From: Caldithrix sp964598255
GTDB lineage: Bacteria; Calditrichota; Calditrichia; Calditrichales; Calditrichaceae
Direction: 5' to 3'
Length of the DNA: 64,000 nt
Assembly (NCBI GenBank): GCA_964598255.1
Contig: CAZRBA010000105.1
Coordinates: forward strand, 62,001 to 126,000
Below are positions 15,031-24,454 of the stretch, piece after piece (the stretch's first letter is position 1; each line of letters opens with the position of its first letter). The notes beneath the pieces were generated by a model. It was not told the origin of the DNA. It ran no database searches and saw nothing but the letters and a program-made list of their open reading frames with translations. Position numbers and translations under genes: made by a program.

Positions 15031-16851
15031 TTATTTATCGATTGTTTTGAGAAGCTTTTGCGCTTCTTTATTGTTCGGATTAAAAGCCAAAACACGTCTG
15101 GCCAAATTAGCCGCTTTGCCGTAATTGCCTTGGGCTTCAAACACTTTGGCTAAAACTAAATTGGCTTCTGTATCGTTCGGATTTTTTTGTAAGCGATCTT
15201 CCAGTTCTTTTTTAAAACGGCTCAATATGTCCATATAATGAAATTCCGGACCCAGTGTAGGATGATTTACAATATAAGAAGGACGCAAATAAAATACCTT
15301 ACGGTACTGCTCTAAGGCCAAATCTTTTTTGCCCATTTGCGTGTACAATTCGGCCAATTTCAGATACACACGCATTAATTTGGGGTCTTCTTTTAAGGCC
15401 AGCATATAGTATTTTTCGGCCAGCTTATATTTACCCATTTCATGATAAGTTAAACCCAAATTGAAAATGGCTTCTTTAAAGTGCGGATTGTAGCGTACGG
15501 CTTCGGTAAAGGCAATGGCCATTTCCACATACACTTTTTTCTTTTTAATCGGATCAATAGCCAGTTTATGATTCCTGTGTTTTCGGGCATGGGTAACATT
15601 CGTCTGCTGCTGATTACCGTTAAGCAGTTCCAAAAACGCTTCGATCAATTCTTCAATAACCGCCTGCTTGTAAATGGTTAATCCTTTTAAAAAATAGGCA
15701 ATGGAATTATCCGGTTGTAGGGCGATGGCCTTGTTAAGCTCGTTAAGGGCATTGTAAAATATTTGCGAGCGATAATAACAATCGCCCAAACGCAGATGGT
15801 AATCGGCCGTTTTGGGATCCAGTTCTGTGGCATTGCGGTAAAATTCGATGGCTTTGCGATATTTCCCCTGATCGTAATAAACATTTCCCGTTTCGTAAAA
15901 AGCAGGAGCAAATTCAGGATTAATTTTTTGCGCTTCTTTTAATGCTTTTTCGGCTTCCTTAAACCGTTTAAGCCGACGGTAGATTTGCCCGAGATAGTAA
16001 TAAGCTTTGTAATCGTTGGGATTTAAATCTACCACTTTTTGGAAATCGGCGGTTGCCTTTTCAAAATATCCTTTTTTGTAATAAATCAATCCGCGGCCAA
16101 AATACGGTTTGGAAAAATTAGGTAAAGCCCTAATCACTTTATTAAACTGGGCAAGCGCTAAATCCAGTTTACCGCTATTAAAATAAACAATTCCCAAGTT
16201 GTAATAGGCTTCCCAAAACCGGGGATCTCGTTGAATGGCTTGCTTAAATAAACCTGTTACCACCTCATAGCGCGCATTTGGCTTTTCGTTTTCCATATAC
16301 GCCCGAATAAACGATTCGTAAGCAGGTACGGAATTGGTTATGGTAAACGACAGCAATTGTTTTTCTTTTGCCGAAACCGGAATACCGGCCAGTTCGATAA
16401 GCTGGTTAATAATTTGATTTCCGGCCTGAAAAAAATTATTTAAGGGCTCGCTTATTTTTGAAGTTAATAAAGGCGTTCCGTTATAAGCATTGCTGTAAAG
16501 TACGTTTAACGTTAAGGTATTGGCTACTACCGAATACGATCCGGAGACGGTTACTTCGACATTGGCGTATTGTCCGATGTGATAAATCATCCGTTCTGTC
16601 AAAGGCCCCTTGCCAAAGCCAACCTCTTTCAAAACCTTTTTAAAATGTTTTTTATCCGGCACAAAAAATCCGGATAATACGCTTAATTTATTGCGGAGAT
16701 AATAATCCAATCCGTAAGAAATCCAATCGTATTTCGGATTGGGTTTTTCGTTGGTAAAGGGGATTAAACCGATTTTACGTTTGTCCTGTGCCAATACACT
16801 ACTGGCAAGAACTAAGGTAATGAGTATTAAACTAAAAATCTGTTTACGCAT
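15031..16851 (-). CDS. Secreted TPR-repeat protein with N-terminal CsgG/TolB-like domain
   Basis: 606 aa from the ATG at 16851 (a GTG three codons upstream is possible; neither has a good ribosome-binding site). Residues 1-22 form a signal peptide ('FSLILITLVLASSVLAQ'). Residues about 25-150 ('KIGLIPFTNEKPNPKYDWISYGL', in parts; 'GQYANVEVTVSGSYSVVANT') resemble the small alpha/beta domain found in CsgG/FlgO/TolB-N-like periplasmic proteins. The remainder is about ten TPR units ('AYYNLGIVYFNSGKLDLALAQF', 'AYYYLGQIYRRLKRFKEAEKAL', in parts). TPR proteins scaffold other proteins; in an outer-membrane or periplasmic setting they often assist assembly. Its neighbours (flagellin on one side, rodA on the other) do not say which. 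Function unknown. Confidence 0.8.
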   Translation of the reverse strand: MRKQIFSLILITLVLASSVLAQDKRKIGLIPFTNEKPNPKYDWISYGLDYYLRNKLSVLSGFFVPDKKHFKKVLKEVGFGKGPLTERMIYHIGQYANVEVTVSGSYSVVANTLTLNVLYSNAYNGTPLLTSKISEPLNNFFQAGNQIINQLIELAGIPVSAKEKQLLSFTITNSVPAYESFIRAYMENEKPNARYEVVTGLFKQAIQRDPRFWEAYYNLGIVYFNSGKLDLALAQFNKVIRALPNFSKPYFGRGLIYYKKGYFEKATADFQKVVDLNPNDYKAYYYLGQIYRRLKRFKEAEKALKEAQKINPEFAPAFYETGNVYYDQGKYRKAIEFYRNATELDPKTADYHLRLGDCYYRSQIFYNALNELNKAIALQPDNSIAYFLKGLTIYKQAVIEELIEAFLELLNGNQQQTNVTHARKHRNHKLAIDPIKKKKVYVEMAIAFTEAVRYNPHFKEAIFNLGLTYHEMGKYKLAEKYYMLALKEDPKLMRVYLKLAELYTQMGKKDLALEQYRKVFYLRPSYIVNHPTLGPEFHYMDILSRFKKELEDRLQKNPNDTEANLVLAKVFEAQGNYGKAANLARRVLAFNPNNKEAQKLLKTIDK

Positions 16852-17153
16852 CGTACTCACATTAGTTTTTTGAATAGATAAAATTCACTATTTTACTTAT
16901 TTCGACAATTTTTTATGGTAATTTAATAAAAGGACCATTTTTTTAATTTTTTTGTTTTTGATTTTTTCAACCGAATATGGGCCGATTAAATTCCTCTCAT
17001 TTCCTCCTGTTTGCCTTTTGTGTGCCCAATGTCAACCGTTTCGGAAAGATTAATTTCAATAATTCCGATTTTAACACTTCCTACCACAAAATCTTTCATT
17101 TGCGGTCGTAAGATAACAAATAATCTTAAAAATTGCACATTTTATATAATTAT
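16852..17153. other. Intergenic region, AT-rich, promoter of the TPR gene
   Basis: About 300 bases between rodA and the TPR gene, same strand. A very AT-rich stretch (16915-16975) is the likely promoter area. No clear terminator hairpin for rodA and no gene are seen. Confidence 0.4.
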
Positions 17154-18362
17154 TTAAATATGATAACGATTTTTTGAAAAATTCATCGTGATACCGATCA
17201 ATAAGCAACTGGTAAGTAAAAACGAACCTCCGTAACTTAAAAAGGGCAATGGCAATCCGGTAACCGGAGCCAAACCGATCGTCATGGCAATATTGATTAA
17301 CGTATGGAACAAAAGGATCGTCATGAGCCCTACTAACGCCAAGCGTGAAAACGGTGATTTTACCTGATTGGCCAGATAAAGCAAATACAAAAACAAAAAC
17401 AGAAAAACCATTAAGATCAGGACTATACCGACAAACCCCTGCTCTTCTCCGATAACCGAAAAGATAAAATCGGTATGATGCGCCGGTAAAAAGTTTAAAT
17501 GTGATTGCGATCCCTGTAAAAATCCTTTGCCCCATACACCGCCGGATCCGATGGCTACTTTACTTTGAATAATTTGGTACCCTGCACCGCGCGGATCTTT
17601 TTCGGGTTGTAGAAAAGTTAAAATACGTTGCTGCTGGTAGGGGCGCAATGTTTTCCACAAAACAGGGGTAATGGCTCCAACCGCGATGTGCATTAAAAAA
17701 ACGGCAAATTTTATGATCGCCTTTTGCCGGGCAACAAGCAATATAATCGTAACAAGCAAAATCCAGCCCATAAACGCATAAAGGTTAAACGCTACGATCA
17801 TGGTTACCAGCGGAGCGGTAATAACGAACAAAAAGAACCAAGAGATGCCGGCCATATAAAGCATAGGAATAATCAGGGCCAAAAATACCAATGAGGTCCC
17901 CAAATCGGGTTGTTTGGCAATGAGCACAAACGGCACCAAAATCATTAAAAAGACAACGACTAAATGTTTCCATTCGTTAATATTACGATCGTTTTGTGAT
18001 AAATAACGCGCCACAGCCAGCACCGTGGCGATTTTTGCGAATTCCGAGGGCTGCAAGCGGAAAGGTCCTATAGCCAACCAACGTTCGGCACCGTAGCCTT
18101 TTACCCCCATAAAAAAAACAAGCAACAAAAGTAAAAGAGCAAACAGATAAAGCAAATAACTGAAATTGTAAATAAGTTTGTAGGGGATTGCCGTAACGGT
18201 AACAATAATGATCAGCCCCAAGAAGGCATAAATAAGCTGTTTGGAAAAATAGGAGGCAGAAGTGGAATACGTGGCGCTATAAACGGAAAACAACCCCACC
18301 ACAATTAAAATTAGCGTTGGTAAAAAGATGCCCAAATCGAATGTCTTTAAAATTTTTTGCAT
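17154..18362 (-). CDS. rodA: Rod-shape SEDS glycosyltransferase RodA
   Basis: 402 aa from the ATG at 18362; a TTG four codons upstream is less likely because it nearly abuts the preceding stop. About ten transmembrane segments. SEDS signatures seen: 'GAERWLAIGPFRLQPSEFAK', 'GAGYQIIQSKVAIGSGG', 'HLNFLPAHHTDFIFSVIGEE' and 'TGLPLPFLSYGGS'. RodA polymerises lipid II glycan strands in the elongasome together with PBP2. It is the last gene of mreB-mreC-mreD-mrdA-rodA and begins about 15 bases after mrdA. Distinguished from FtsW by operon context. Confidence 0.95.
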   Translation of the reverse strand: MQKILKTFDLGIFLPTLILIVVGLFSVYSATYSTSASYFSKQLIYAFLGLIIIVTVTAIPYKLIYNFSYLLYLFALLLLLLVFFMGVKGYGAERWLAIGPFRLQPSEFAKIATVLAVARYLSQNDRNINEWKHLVVVFLMILVPFVLIAKQPDLGTSLVFLALIIPMLYMAGISWFFLFVITAPLVTMIVAFNLYAFMGWILLVTIILLVARQKAIIKFAVFLMHIAVGAITPVLWKTLRPYQQQRILTFLQPEKDPRGAGYQIIQSKVAIGSGGVWGKGFLQGSQSHLNFLPAHHTDFIFSVIGEEQGFVGIVLILMVFLFLFLYLLYLANQVKSPFSRLALVGLMTILLFHTLINIAMTIGLAPVTGLPLPFLSYGGSFLLTSCLLIGITMNFSKNRYHI

Positions 18363-18377
18363 TTTGTTACCCAAAAT

Positions 18378-20234
18378 TTAATGAATAATCGGTAACGGAC
18401 GTAAACTATCCATGGGTACGGTTTGAATGGGATTCAAATCGCTTTCCGTTTTTAAACTGTCTTTTTTGATGACCGGTCTGGGAATTAACTTATGGTAAAA
18501 ATACATCTCCAAAAATTTGCGGGCAATGGGCGCAGCATGTCCCCCGCCGCTTCCGGCATTTTCCAATACTACGGCAATGGCAACTTCCGGATGCTCATAA
18601 GGTGCAAATCCCATAAACCAGGCATGCGGTTTTCCGTGTGGATTTTGGGCCGTGCCGGTTTTACCGGCCATATCGATACCGGGAACTTTTCCTAACCAAC
18701 CGGTACCACCGTTTACCACTTCGTGCATTCCTTCGCGAACCACATCAAAATAGTTACTCGAAATTCCTTTAACATAACGGGCTTTAACCGGAAACTGTAC
18801 AATTTTATGCGTTTGATAATTATACAGATGATCCACCAAATGGGGTTCGTAATACAAGCCTTTGTTAGCCAAAATCATAGCAAACTGGGCCAATTGCAAC
18901 GGGGTAACTAACAATTCCCCTTGTCCAATCGCCAAATTGGCCAAATTCCCTTTGGTCCAGCCATGTTCTCCGTAAATACGATTAAAATAAGCAACAGTAG
19001 GCACCAAACCCGCTTTTTCGCCCGGCAAATCAATACCGGTTTTGCGACCGAATCCGAGAATTTTGCTATATTTTGACCAGACAGGCAAGCCAATTTTCAA
19101 ACCAAGCTGGTAAAAATAAACATTACAACTATTTTTAATGGCGCCATACAAATCCAGCCATCCGTGCCCGCTGGGATTCCAACAACGGATAATACGCCGT
19201 CCCAAACGAAAATAGCCCGGGCAAAAAGCCTTCCATTGCGGCGTAATAATTTTTTCTTGCAATGCCGCCAATGCAGCGACAATTTTGTAAGTTGAACCCG
19301 GCGGATAGGTACTTTGAATGGCGCGGCTAAAAAGCGGATGGCTTTCATCCGCCAACAATGCCTTCCAAACCTGCGGATCAATTTTGCCGCTTAGGGAACG
19401 AATATCATAATCCGGCTTACTAACCAAGGCAATAATGCCGCCGTTGCGTACATCAATGGCCACCAAAGCCCCACGGTGACCTTCGAGCAAAGATTCACCG
19501 AATTTTTGCAAGTTATAATCCATGTACAAATACAAATCGCTACCGTGAATGGGAGGCTCATTCAGTTGCGGGTCGTAATCGCCTAAAATTTTTCCGCTGG
19601 CATCCACACGAACGTAGCGCACCCCTTTGGTACCGCGTAAGTCCGAATCGTAATACCGTTCCAAACCCGTTTTACCGATCATATCGCCCAAATCGTAGGC
19701 AGGATGTTGTTTTTGTTCTTCGGGATTCACCTCGCCAATGTATCCGAAGATATGGGGAGAATTTACATCCGGCGGATAATAACGTTTAAAGTCTGGAACT
19801 ATTTCCAATCCGGGCAAAAAGTATTGGTTCTCTTCCAGGGCGATAACTTGTTTTTTAGGCACATCACGTGCAATTACCACGGGTTGAAATTTAGCTGCAC
19901 GACGTAATTTTTTGACGATTTCCTTTCTATCGATATGAAGCCTTTCGGCCACCTGATGTATGGTTTGCGCAGAGGCATGCGCCGGGATTAACGCAGCAGA
20001 AAAAGAAGGGCGGTTATCGACTAAAATCCGTTTGTTTTTATCAAAAATAAGGCCGCGTACGGGATTTAATTTAATGGGCCGGATTACGTTGTTTAAAGAT
20101 ACTTCCAAATAATAATGGTGCTTAATTACCTGTAAATTAAAAAACCCGATAAGCAGAATTAAAAAGCCAAGCACAATAAAAATGGCAAAAATAAAACCTC
20201 TGGATGACGGTTTAAAAGATTCGTTGTACCGCAT
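18378..20234 (-). CDS. mrdA: Penicillin-binding protein 2 (elongasome transpeptidase)
   Basis: 618 aa. One N-terminal membrane anchor (about 14-35), a dimerisation/pedestal domain ('NPVRGLIFDKNKRILVDNRP', 'IGKTGLERYYDSDLRG'), then the transpeptidase with catalytic Ser314 in 'PPGSTYK', the second motif 'NSCN' and the third motif 'GKTGTAQ' (Lys525). It cross-links peptidoglycan made by RodA during lateral wall growth. The C-terminal 40 residues after 'KFLEMYFYHKLI' are a proline/serine-rich tail. It starts one base after the mreD stop. Confidence 0.95.
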   Translation of the reverse strand: MRYNESFKPSSRGFIFAIFIVLGFLILLIGFFNLQVIKHHYYLEVSLNNVIRPIKLNPVRGLIFDKNKRILVDNRPSFSAALIPAHASAQTIHQVAERLHIDRKEIVKKLRRAAKFQPVVIARDVPKKQVIALEENQYFLPGLEIVPDFKRYYPPDVNSPHIFGYIGEVNPEEQKQHPAYDLGDMIGKTGLERYYDSDLRGTKGVRYVRVDASGKILGDYDPQLNEPPIHGSDLYLYMDYNLQKFGESLLEGHRGALVAIDVRNGGIIALVSKPDYDIRSLSGKIDPQVWKALLADESHPLFSRAIQSTYPPGSTYKIVAALAALQEKIITPQWKAFCPGYFRLGRRIIRCWNPSGHGWLDLYGAIKNSCNVYFYQLGLKIGLPVWSKYSKILGFGRKTGIDLPGEKAGLVPTVAYFNRIYGEHGWTKGNLANLAIGQGELLVTPLQLAQFAMILANKGLYYEPHLVDHLYNYQTHKIVQFPVKARYVKGISSNYFDVVREGMHEVVNGGTGWLGKVPGIDMAGKTGTAQNPHGKPHAWFMGFAPYEHPEVAIAVVLENAGSGGGHAAPIARKFLEMYFYHKLIPRPVIKKDSLKTESDLNPIQTVPMDSLRPLPIIH

Positions 20235-20235
20235 G

Positions 20236-20721
20236 TTACTCGCTAAAATATTTACCCGTAAATAACGCTGTAATCATTAAAATAATGGTTGTGTATAAGG
20301 TATTGGGCAATACCCGATTCACAAAAAAATAATGAAACGAAAACTCCGATTTAAACTGAAACAGGGCATAAAAAATAATTTCGTGAATAAGAATAAATAC
20401 AATAAACCACAAATCTAAACTCATGCTTTTAATTGCACGGCCATGAAATTTGCCGCCCAAATAACCGGCAACCGCTTTGGGCAAAGCCGAAATCCCCAAA
20501 GGAAGACCGGTTACCGCATCCTGCAAAATGCCCAATAAAAATCCGGCTGTGCTTCCTTTAATTCCGCCAAAACGTTTAGAGAGCAACAGCACAACAACCA
20601 ACACAAAATCCGGTTCGTAAAAATGGATGGCGATCAGCGGGGCGAATAATGCCTGTACAATAACACTGCTTACCCCGAACAGAAAAAACAACAGCCAAAA
20701 ATATTTATTTTCCTGATTCAT
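20236..20721 (-). CDS. mreD: Rod-shape-determining membrane protein MreD
   Basis: 161 aa, five or so transmembrane helices, with the MreD features 'FLLGILQDAVTGLPLGISALP' (D-x3-G-x-PLG; in parts) and 'AVAGYLGGKF'. MreD is the small inner-membrane partner that joins MreC to MreB and the PBP2-RodA synthase. Its start lies inside the end of mreC (17-base overlap) with GGGAGATC immediately upstream, which indicates translational coupling. Confidence 0.9.
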   Translation of the reverse strand: MNQENKYFWLLFFLFGVSSVIVQALFAPLIAIHFYEPDFVLVVVLLLSKRFGGIKGSTAGFLLGILQDAVTGLPLGISALPKAVAGYLGGKFHGRAIKSMSLDLWFIVFILIHEIIFYALFQFKSEFSFHYFFVNRVLPNTLYTTIILMITALFTGKYFSE

Positions 20722-21514
20722 GATCTCCCGATTCCATTTCTACCACAAATACCTCTTCGAGTGCATTAAAATCGACGGCAGGCCTAACATAAATCGTTTG
20801 AAACAATTTGCTTGTGTCTTTTTTTATTTCTGTTACCACCCCTACTTTAATATTGGGCGGATATATTTGACTTAACCCGGATGTAAAAACAATATCGCCC
20901 TGTTTTACTTCGATGGTATTGGGAATGTATTTCAGTAAAAGCCCCTCTCCGCCATCCCAAACCACCACGCCCACTTCACGGTTCCGTTGAATACGCACGC
21001 TTACTTTGCTGCTGGGATCAAGCAAAATTTGGCAGATGGCATAAGAACCGGAAACCTTAACCAAACGCCCCACCAAGCCGTCTACCGTCATAACAGCGGC
21101 GCCTTTGTGTTTTGGTTTTAAGTGCCGCGAAAGCACCTGAAAGCCGGTAACAATTTCCTGAGGACTATAACCGATGATTTTCGCCGGAATCAAATTGTAG
21201 CGAAATTGATGGCGAAATTTGAGCAAACGCTTTAAGCGTAAATTTTCTAATAAGGCTTCTTGCAACTGAAAATTTTCAAAAGAAAGGCGTGTGTTCTCCT
21301 GTTGCAATTGTTGATTTTTTTGATAGAGATTAAAATAATCCCGAACGTTGGCCAGTGTACCTTCTACTCTTCCTATGGTTTGCAGGGAAAAAGAGCGAAT
21401 ACCTTCCACTAATGCTTTATCGCTGGCCGTCATCAACAAAAACGAAAGGACAATATATAATAAAAGGATTAAAATTTCCCGGTACCGGCCTAAATAATAA
21501 CTAAAAATATTCAC
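20705..21514 (-). CDS. mreC: Rod-shape-determining protein MreC
   Basis: 269 aa: an N-terminal membrane helix (about 14-32), a coiled coil ('YLNLYQKNQQLQQENTRLSFENFQLQEALL' region, about 60-90), then two beta domains with the family stretches 'IPAKIIGYSP', 'VMTVDGLVGRLVKVSGSYA', 'LLKYIPNTIEVKQGDIVFTSG' and 'FPPNIKVGVV'-like 'YPPNIKVGVVTEI'. MreC is the periplasmic scaffold that activates PBP2. It follows mreB after about 40 bases. Confidence 0.95.
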   Translation of the reverse strand: MNIFSYYLGRYREILILLLYIVLSFLLMTASDKALVEGIRSFSLQTIGRVEGTLANVRDYFNLYQKNQQLQQENTRLSFENFQLQEALLENLRLKRLLKFRHQFRYNLIPAKIIGYSPQEIVTGFQVLSRHLKPKHKGAAVMTVDGLVGRLVKVSGSYAICQILLDPSSKVSVRIQRNREVGVVVWDGGEGLLLKYIPNTIEVKQGDIVFTSGLSQIYPPNIKVGVVTEIKKDTSKLFQTIYVRPAVDFNALEEVFVVEMESGDHESGK

Positions 21515-21556
21515 AGTACCTTTTCAAAATAGTTTAAATGAAACATCTTTTAAAGA

Positions 21557-22591
21557 TTAAACCGTACGACGTTGTTTTAAAAGAACTTTTTCGTAACGCT
21601 CGGGTTCATCCAAAATTTTTCCGCACCCGCGGGCCACACAGGTTAACGGATCATCGGCCACATGGATAGCCATGGAAGTTTCTTCCCGTAAGCGAACATC
21701 CAAATTTTTCAGCAATGCGCCACCGCCGGTTAATATGATCCCGCGGTCGAGAATATCCGAGGCCAATTCGGGTGGGGTGCGTTCCAGCGAAAGCTTAACA
21801 GCCTCCACAATCGCATTAATAGAATCGTTTAACGCATCACGAATTTCTTTAGAAGTAACTTCAATGGTTTTAGGAATGCCGGTTATCAAATCGCGACCTT
21901 TTACTTCTGCCGAAAGTTCTTCTTCCAACGGGGCTGCCGAACCAATTTCGCACTTTAAATCTTCGGCTGTTTTTTCACCGATTAACAGATTGTAATTTTT
22001 CTTAAAATACTGAATAATGGCCATATTCATCTCGTCTCCGGCAATGCGAATGGAAGTGTGATTCACAATACCGTTTAATGAAATGACGGCAATTTCCGAT
22101 GTACCGCCGCCAATATCCACAATCATGTTGCCCACGGGAGCATCGATTTCCAACCCCACACCGATAGCCGAGGCCATAGCTTCCGCAACCAAATCTACCT
22201 GACGAGCACCGGCACGTTCGGCAGCATCGCGTACTGCTCTTTTTTCCACCTCCGTAATACCCGACGGGACGCACACCAAAATTTTACTGATCATCATCCG
22301 ATTGACATTGGCTTTTTTAATAAATTCACGAATCATAATTTCGTTGGCTTCAAAATCGGCAATAACACCATCTTTCAAGGGCCGAATGGTAACAATATCC
22401 TGATGGGTACGGCCGAGCATTTGTCTGGCCTCATTACCAACGGCTACTACCTTATCGCTGTTTTCTTCCAAGGCGATTACCGAAGGTTCGTTAACAACAA
22501 TGCCTTTGCCTTTTACGTAAATTAATGTATTTGCAGTGCCCAAATCGATGCCGATATCCGATGAAAAAAAGTTAAATAATGAAAATCCCAT
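21557..22591 (-). CDS. mreB: Actin-like cell-shape protein MreB
   Basis: 344 aa, normal length. Actin-fold phosphate loops are visible: 'DIGIDLGTANTLIYVKGKG' (phosphate 1), 'MIVDIGGGTSEIAVISL' (phosphate 2) and 'GIILTGGGALLKNLD' (adenosine). MreB filaments at the inner face of the membrane orient the elongasome. It is the first gene of the mreBCD-mrdA-rodA operon, with the ribosome-binding site GGAGAG before its ATG; the promoter probably lies in 22592-22701. Confidence 0.97.
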   Translation of the reverse strand: MGFSLFNFFSSDIGIDLGTANTLIYVKGKGIVVNEPSVIALEENSDKVVAVGNEARQMLGRTHQDIVTIRPLKDGVIADFEANEIMIREFIKKANVNRMMISKILVCVPSGITEVEKRAVRDAAERAGARQVDLVAEAMASAIGVGLEIDAPVGNMIVDIGGGTSEIAVISLNGIVNHTSIRIAGDEMNMAIIQYFKKNYNLLIGEKTAEDLKCEIGSAAPLEEELSAEVKGRDLITGIPKTIEVTSKEIRDALNDSINAIVEAVKLSLERTPPELASDILDRGIILTGGGALLKNLDVRLREETSMAIHVADDPLTCVARGCGKILDEPERYEKVLLKQRRTV

Positions 22592-22701
22592 CGCCTTGCT
22601 CTCCGATCAAAAAATAAAAACTATCTAATTTCTTAAAAACGTTAAAGTTACTAAAATGTTCATATACAGTCAAACGAATTAATTTTTAGCTTCGGACATT
22701 T

Positions 22702-23637
22702 TTAGAAAATTTCAGAAAAAAATGGATTTTCGACCATTAATGTACACTTTTCTGTCACTAATTCCGCACGCACGCCAACAGGCATGCTAAATTTGCGCAT
22801 TCCGTGGCCATAAGGAAAATTAAATACCACCGGGCATTTTATCCGCTCAAAATAATCCCTTAAAATATCTTTAACCGAAATATGAACTCGAGCAGGATTG
22901 CTGTCTTCGCAATCAATAAACTGCCCTAATATCAAACCGGAAATTTTGTCAAAAACACCGGCCTGATACAGTTGGGCCAAATAACGATCAATTTTGTACG
23001 GTTCTTCGCCGACATCTTCTAAAAATAATATTTGTCCGCTCAATTCGGGCATATACGGCGTGCCCAATTGATGTACCAGCATAGAAAGACAACCGCCAAT
23101 TAAACGTCCCTTTGCCCGGCCTTCGTTCCATATTTGTACTTCGTCTTTGCAATCAAACCTAAAGGTATACCATGAGGCTTCGTTTTGAATTTGAGCCCAA
23201 AAATGCTGTTCGGTAAACGGTACAATGCCGCTTCCCATCTCTACCGCCACCATCGGCCCGGAAACAGAGGGTATTCCGGACTTGTGCCAAAGCGCCAATT
23301 GCAGAGTCGTAATATCGGAATAACCGACCAACGCCTTTGGATTTTTCCGGATGTTTGCATAATCCAGTTTGTCCAAAATCCGCAACGTGCCCCAGCCACC
23401 GCGGGCACAAAATAAAGCATCTACTTGTGCATCGGCAAAAAAACGATTGATTTCATTGGCCCGTAAGGCATCGCTACCGGCAAAGTATTTTTCCTTGGCC
23501 GATAAGCTTTCTCCTTCGATAATATGATAGCCCAAATCTTTTAAATAGCGAATGCCTTTGGTTAATTTTTGCGCATCCGGAGGGAAGGCCGGAGCAATAA
23601 CCGCAATGGTTGCGCCTGGTTTGATTGTCCGTAACAT
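22702..23637 (-). CDS. LD-carboxypeptidase (peptidase family S66)
   Basis: 311 aa. The S66 catalytic triad can be placed: Ser107 in 'VGYSDITTL', Glu207 in 'LFLEDVGEEPYKIDRYL' and His278 in 'FPYGHGM'. The family cleaves the L-Lys/mDAP to D-Ala bond of tetrapeptides in cytoplasmic murein recycling; some members (MccF-like) cleave other acyl-amide bonds. The GWG motif 'CARGGWGTLRILD' is also typical. It lies just upstream of mreB on the same strand (110 bases), which fits a cell-wall role. An AGGAAGC site precedes the ATG. Confidence 0.9.
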   Translation of the reverse strand: MLRTIKPGATIAVIAPAFPPDAQKLTKGIRYLKDLGYHIIEGESLSAKEKYFAGSDALRANEINRFFADAQVDALFCARGGWGTLRILDKLDYANIRKNPKALVGYSDITTLQLALWHKSGIPSVSGPMVAVEMGSGIVPFTEQHFWAQIQNEASWYTFRFDCKDEVQIWNEGRAKGRLIGGCLSMLVHQLGTPYMPELSGQILFLEDVGEEPYKIDRYLAQLYQAGVFDKISGLILGQFIDCEDSNPARVHISVKDILRDYFERIKCPVVFNFPYGHGMRKFSMPVGVRAELVTEKCTLMVENPFFSEIF

Positions 23638-23856
23638 GTTTGCTTCCTACTGTTTAACTGAATTGGAAATATAAGAAGATTTCGGGTACGGAGAGAAGAA
23701 AAAAATCGACCCGCTTGCCATTTTTTTGTTAATTTATTTTATTTTTTACCCTGCCGGTCAAAGCAGGCCAAATTCCGGACAATGATTTGCCCGGATTACA
23801 ATTTTATTTTAATTTTGTTTGCTTGTTAATAACATTACACCAACGGGAGAAACGAA

Positions 23857-24156
23857 ATGAAGGAATTGGTAGAAGCCACCCGAAAAGCTAAGTTCGTTGT
23901 TATTAGCGAAGAACAATTACAAGCTTTATTGAATTCTACCGAACTGATCGAAGAACACGATACCATGGTTTCGGATAAACTGCGCCTTCTGCGCTTCGGT
24001 GATTACCTGTTCGTACAGGAAAAATCGGATAAGGGAGAATATTTGCTGCGCGGATTCGAATCGGAAATCGAAGCACGTCGCTTTATTATGGAACGGATGA
24101 AAATATACGAGGATATGTGGGACGGATGCGGATGCAAGGTGTATTATTATGAATGA
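23857..24156 (+). CDS. Small uncharacterised protein ending in a Gly-Cys-Gly-Cys motif
   Basis: 99 aa, unrecognised. Soluble, acidic, with two likely helices (residues 16-45), a short beta strand pair ('LRLLRFGDYLFVQEKSDKGEY') and a C-terminal segment 'MWDGCGCKVYYYE'. The paired cysteines in GCGC could bind a metal or form a redox centre. Strong GGGAG ribosome-binding site. It runs divergently from the LD-carboxypeptidase and lies 210 bases upstream of the first fluoride riboswitch; whether it belongs to the fluoride set is unknown, as it has no aptamer of its own. Confidence 0.6.
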   Translation: MKELVEATRKAKFVVISEEQLQALLNSTELIEEHDTMVSDKLRLLRFGDYLFVQEKSDKGEYLLRGFESEIEARRFIMERMKIYEDMWDGCGCKVYYYE

Positions 24157-24368
24157 AATATCCTCCGATGCAATGGTCGTTTTACGATCTTTACCCCGGG
24201 CCGTCTTTGCGCCACAGGGTAAAGAATCGAAAAGACGAACGGGCGGACTTTACATTTAGTTTTTACCGCACTATTCAAACCGTAAATATCGCGAAGGCAT
24301 TTTTCGAATTCGTTTTTGCCTTTACCAAGCCATTTGATTCGTTATCCCTTTGTTCGTAAATTGCCGCT

Positions 24369-24446
24369 GGCGATGGAGTCCGCCCCTAAAATGCCTACCG
24401 GCTAATGACTCCTGCCTTGGTTTGCATTCTACATACAAAGCAGGAG
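24369..24446 (+). ncRNA. Fluoride riboswitch (crcB motif) A with SD-hiding expression platform
   Basis: Aptamer 24369-24416 matches the fluoride class. Pseudoknot GGCG (24369-24372) with CGCC (24381-24384). Stem 1 GGAGTC (24375-24380) with GACTCC (24407-24412). Stem 2 GCC (24393-24395) with GGC (24400-24402), loop TACC. The invariant 'GATGG' after the first pseudoknot strand and 'GGCTAATGACTCCTGC' at the 3' side are present. Expression platform: CTCCTGC (24409-24415) can instead pair with GCAGGAG (24440-24446), which is the ribosome-binding site of the GTPase gene. Fluoride binding should hold CTCC in stem 1 and free the site, so translation is switched ON. Read against the established fluoride consensus from memory; not scored with a covariance model. 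Confidence 0.9.
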
Positions 24447-24454
24447 AACCGTAC

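Noticed and set aside
24153..24359. 68-codon open frame overlapping the end of the 99-aa gene by ATGA and ending just before riboswitch A
   Set aside because: No ribosome-binding site of its own beyond the coupling, unusual composition, and it fills the area where the riboswitch promoter must lie.
24350..24454. N-terminal extension of the dynamin-like GTPase
   Set aside because: It would translate through the riboswitch aptamer; the ATG at 24455 has the proper ribosome-binding site.
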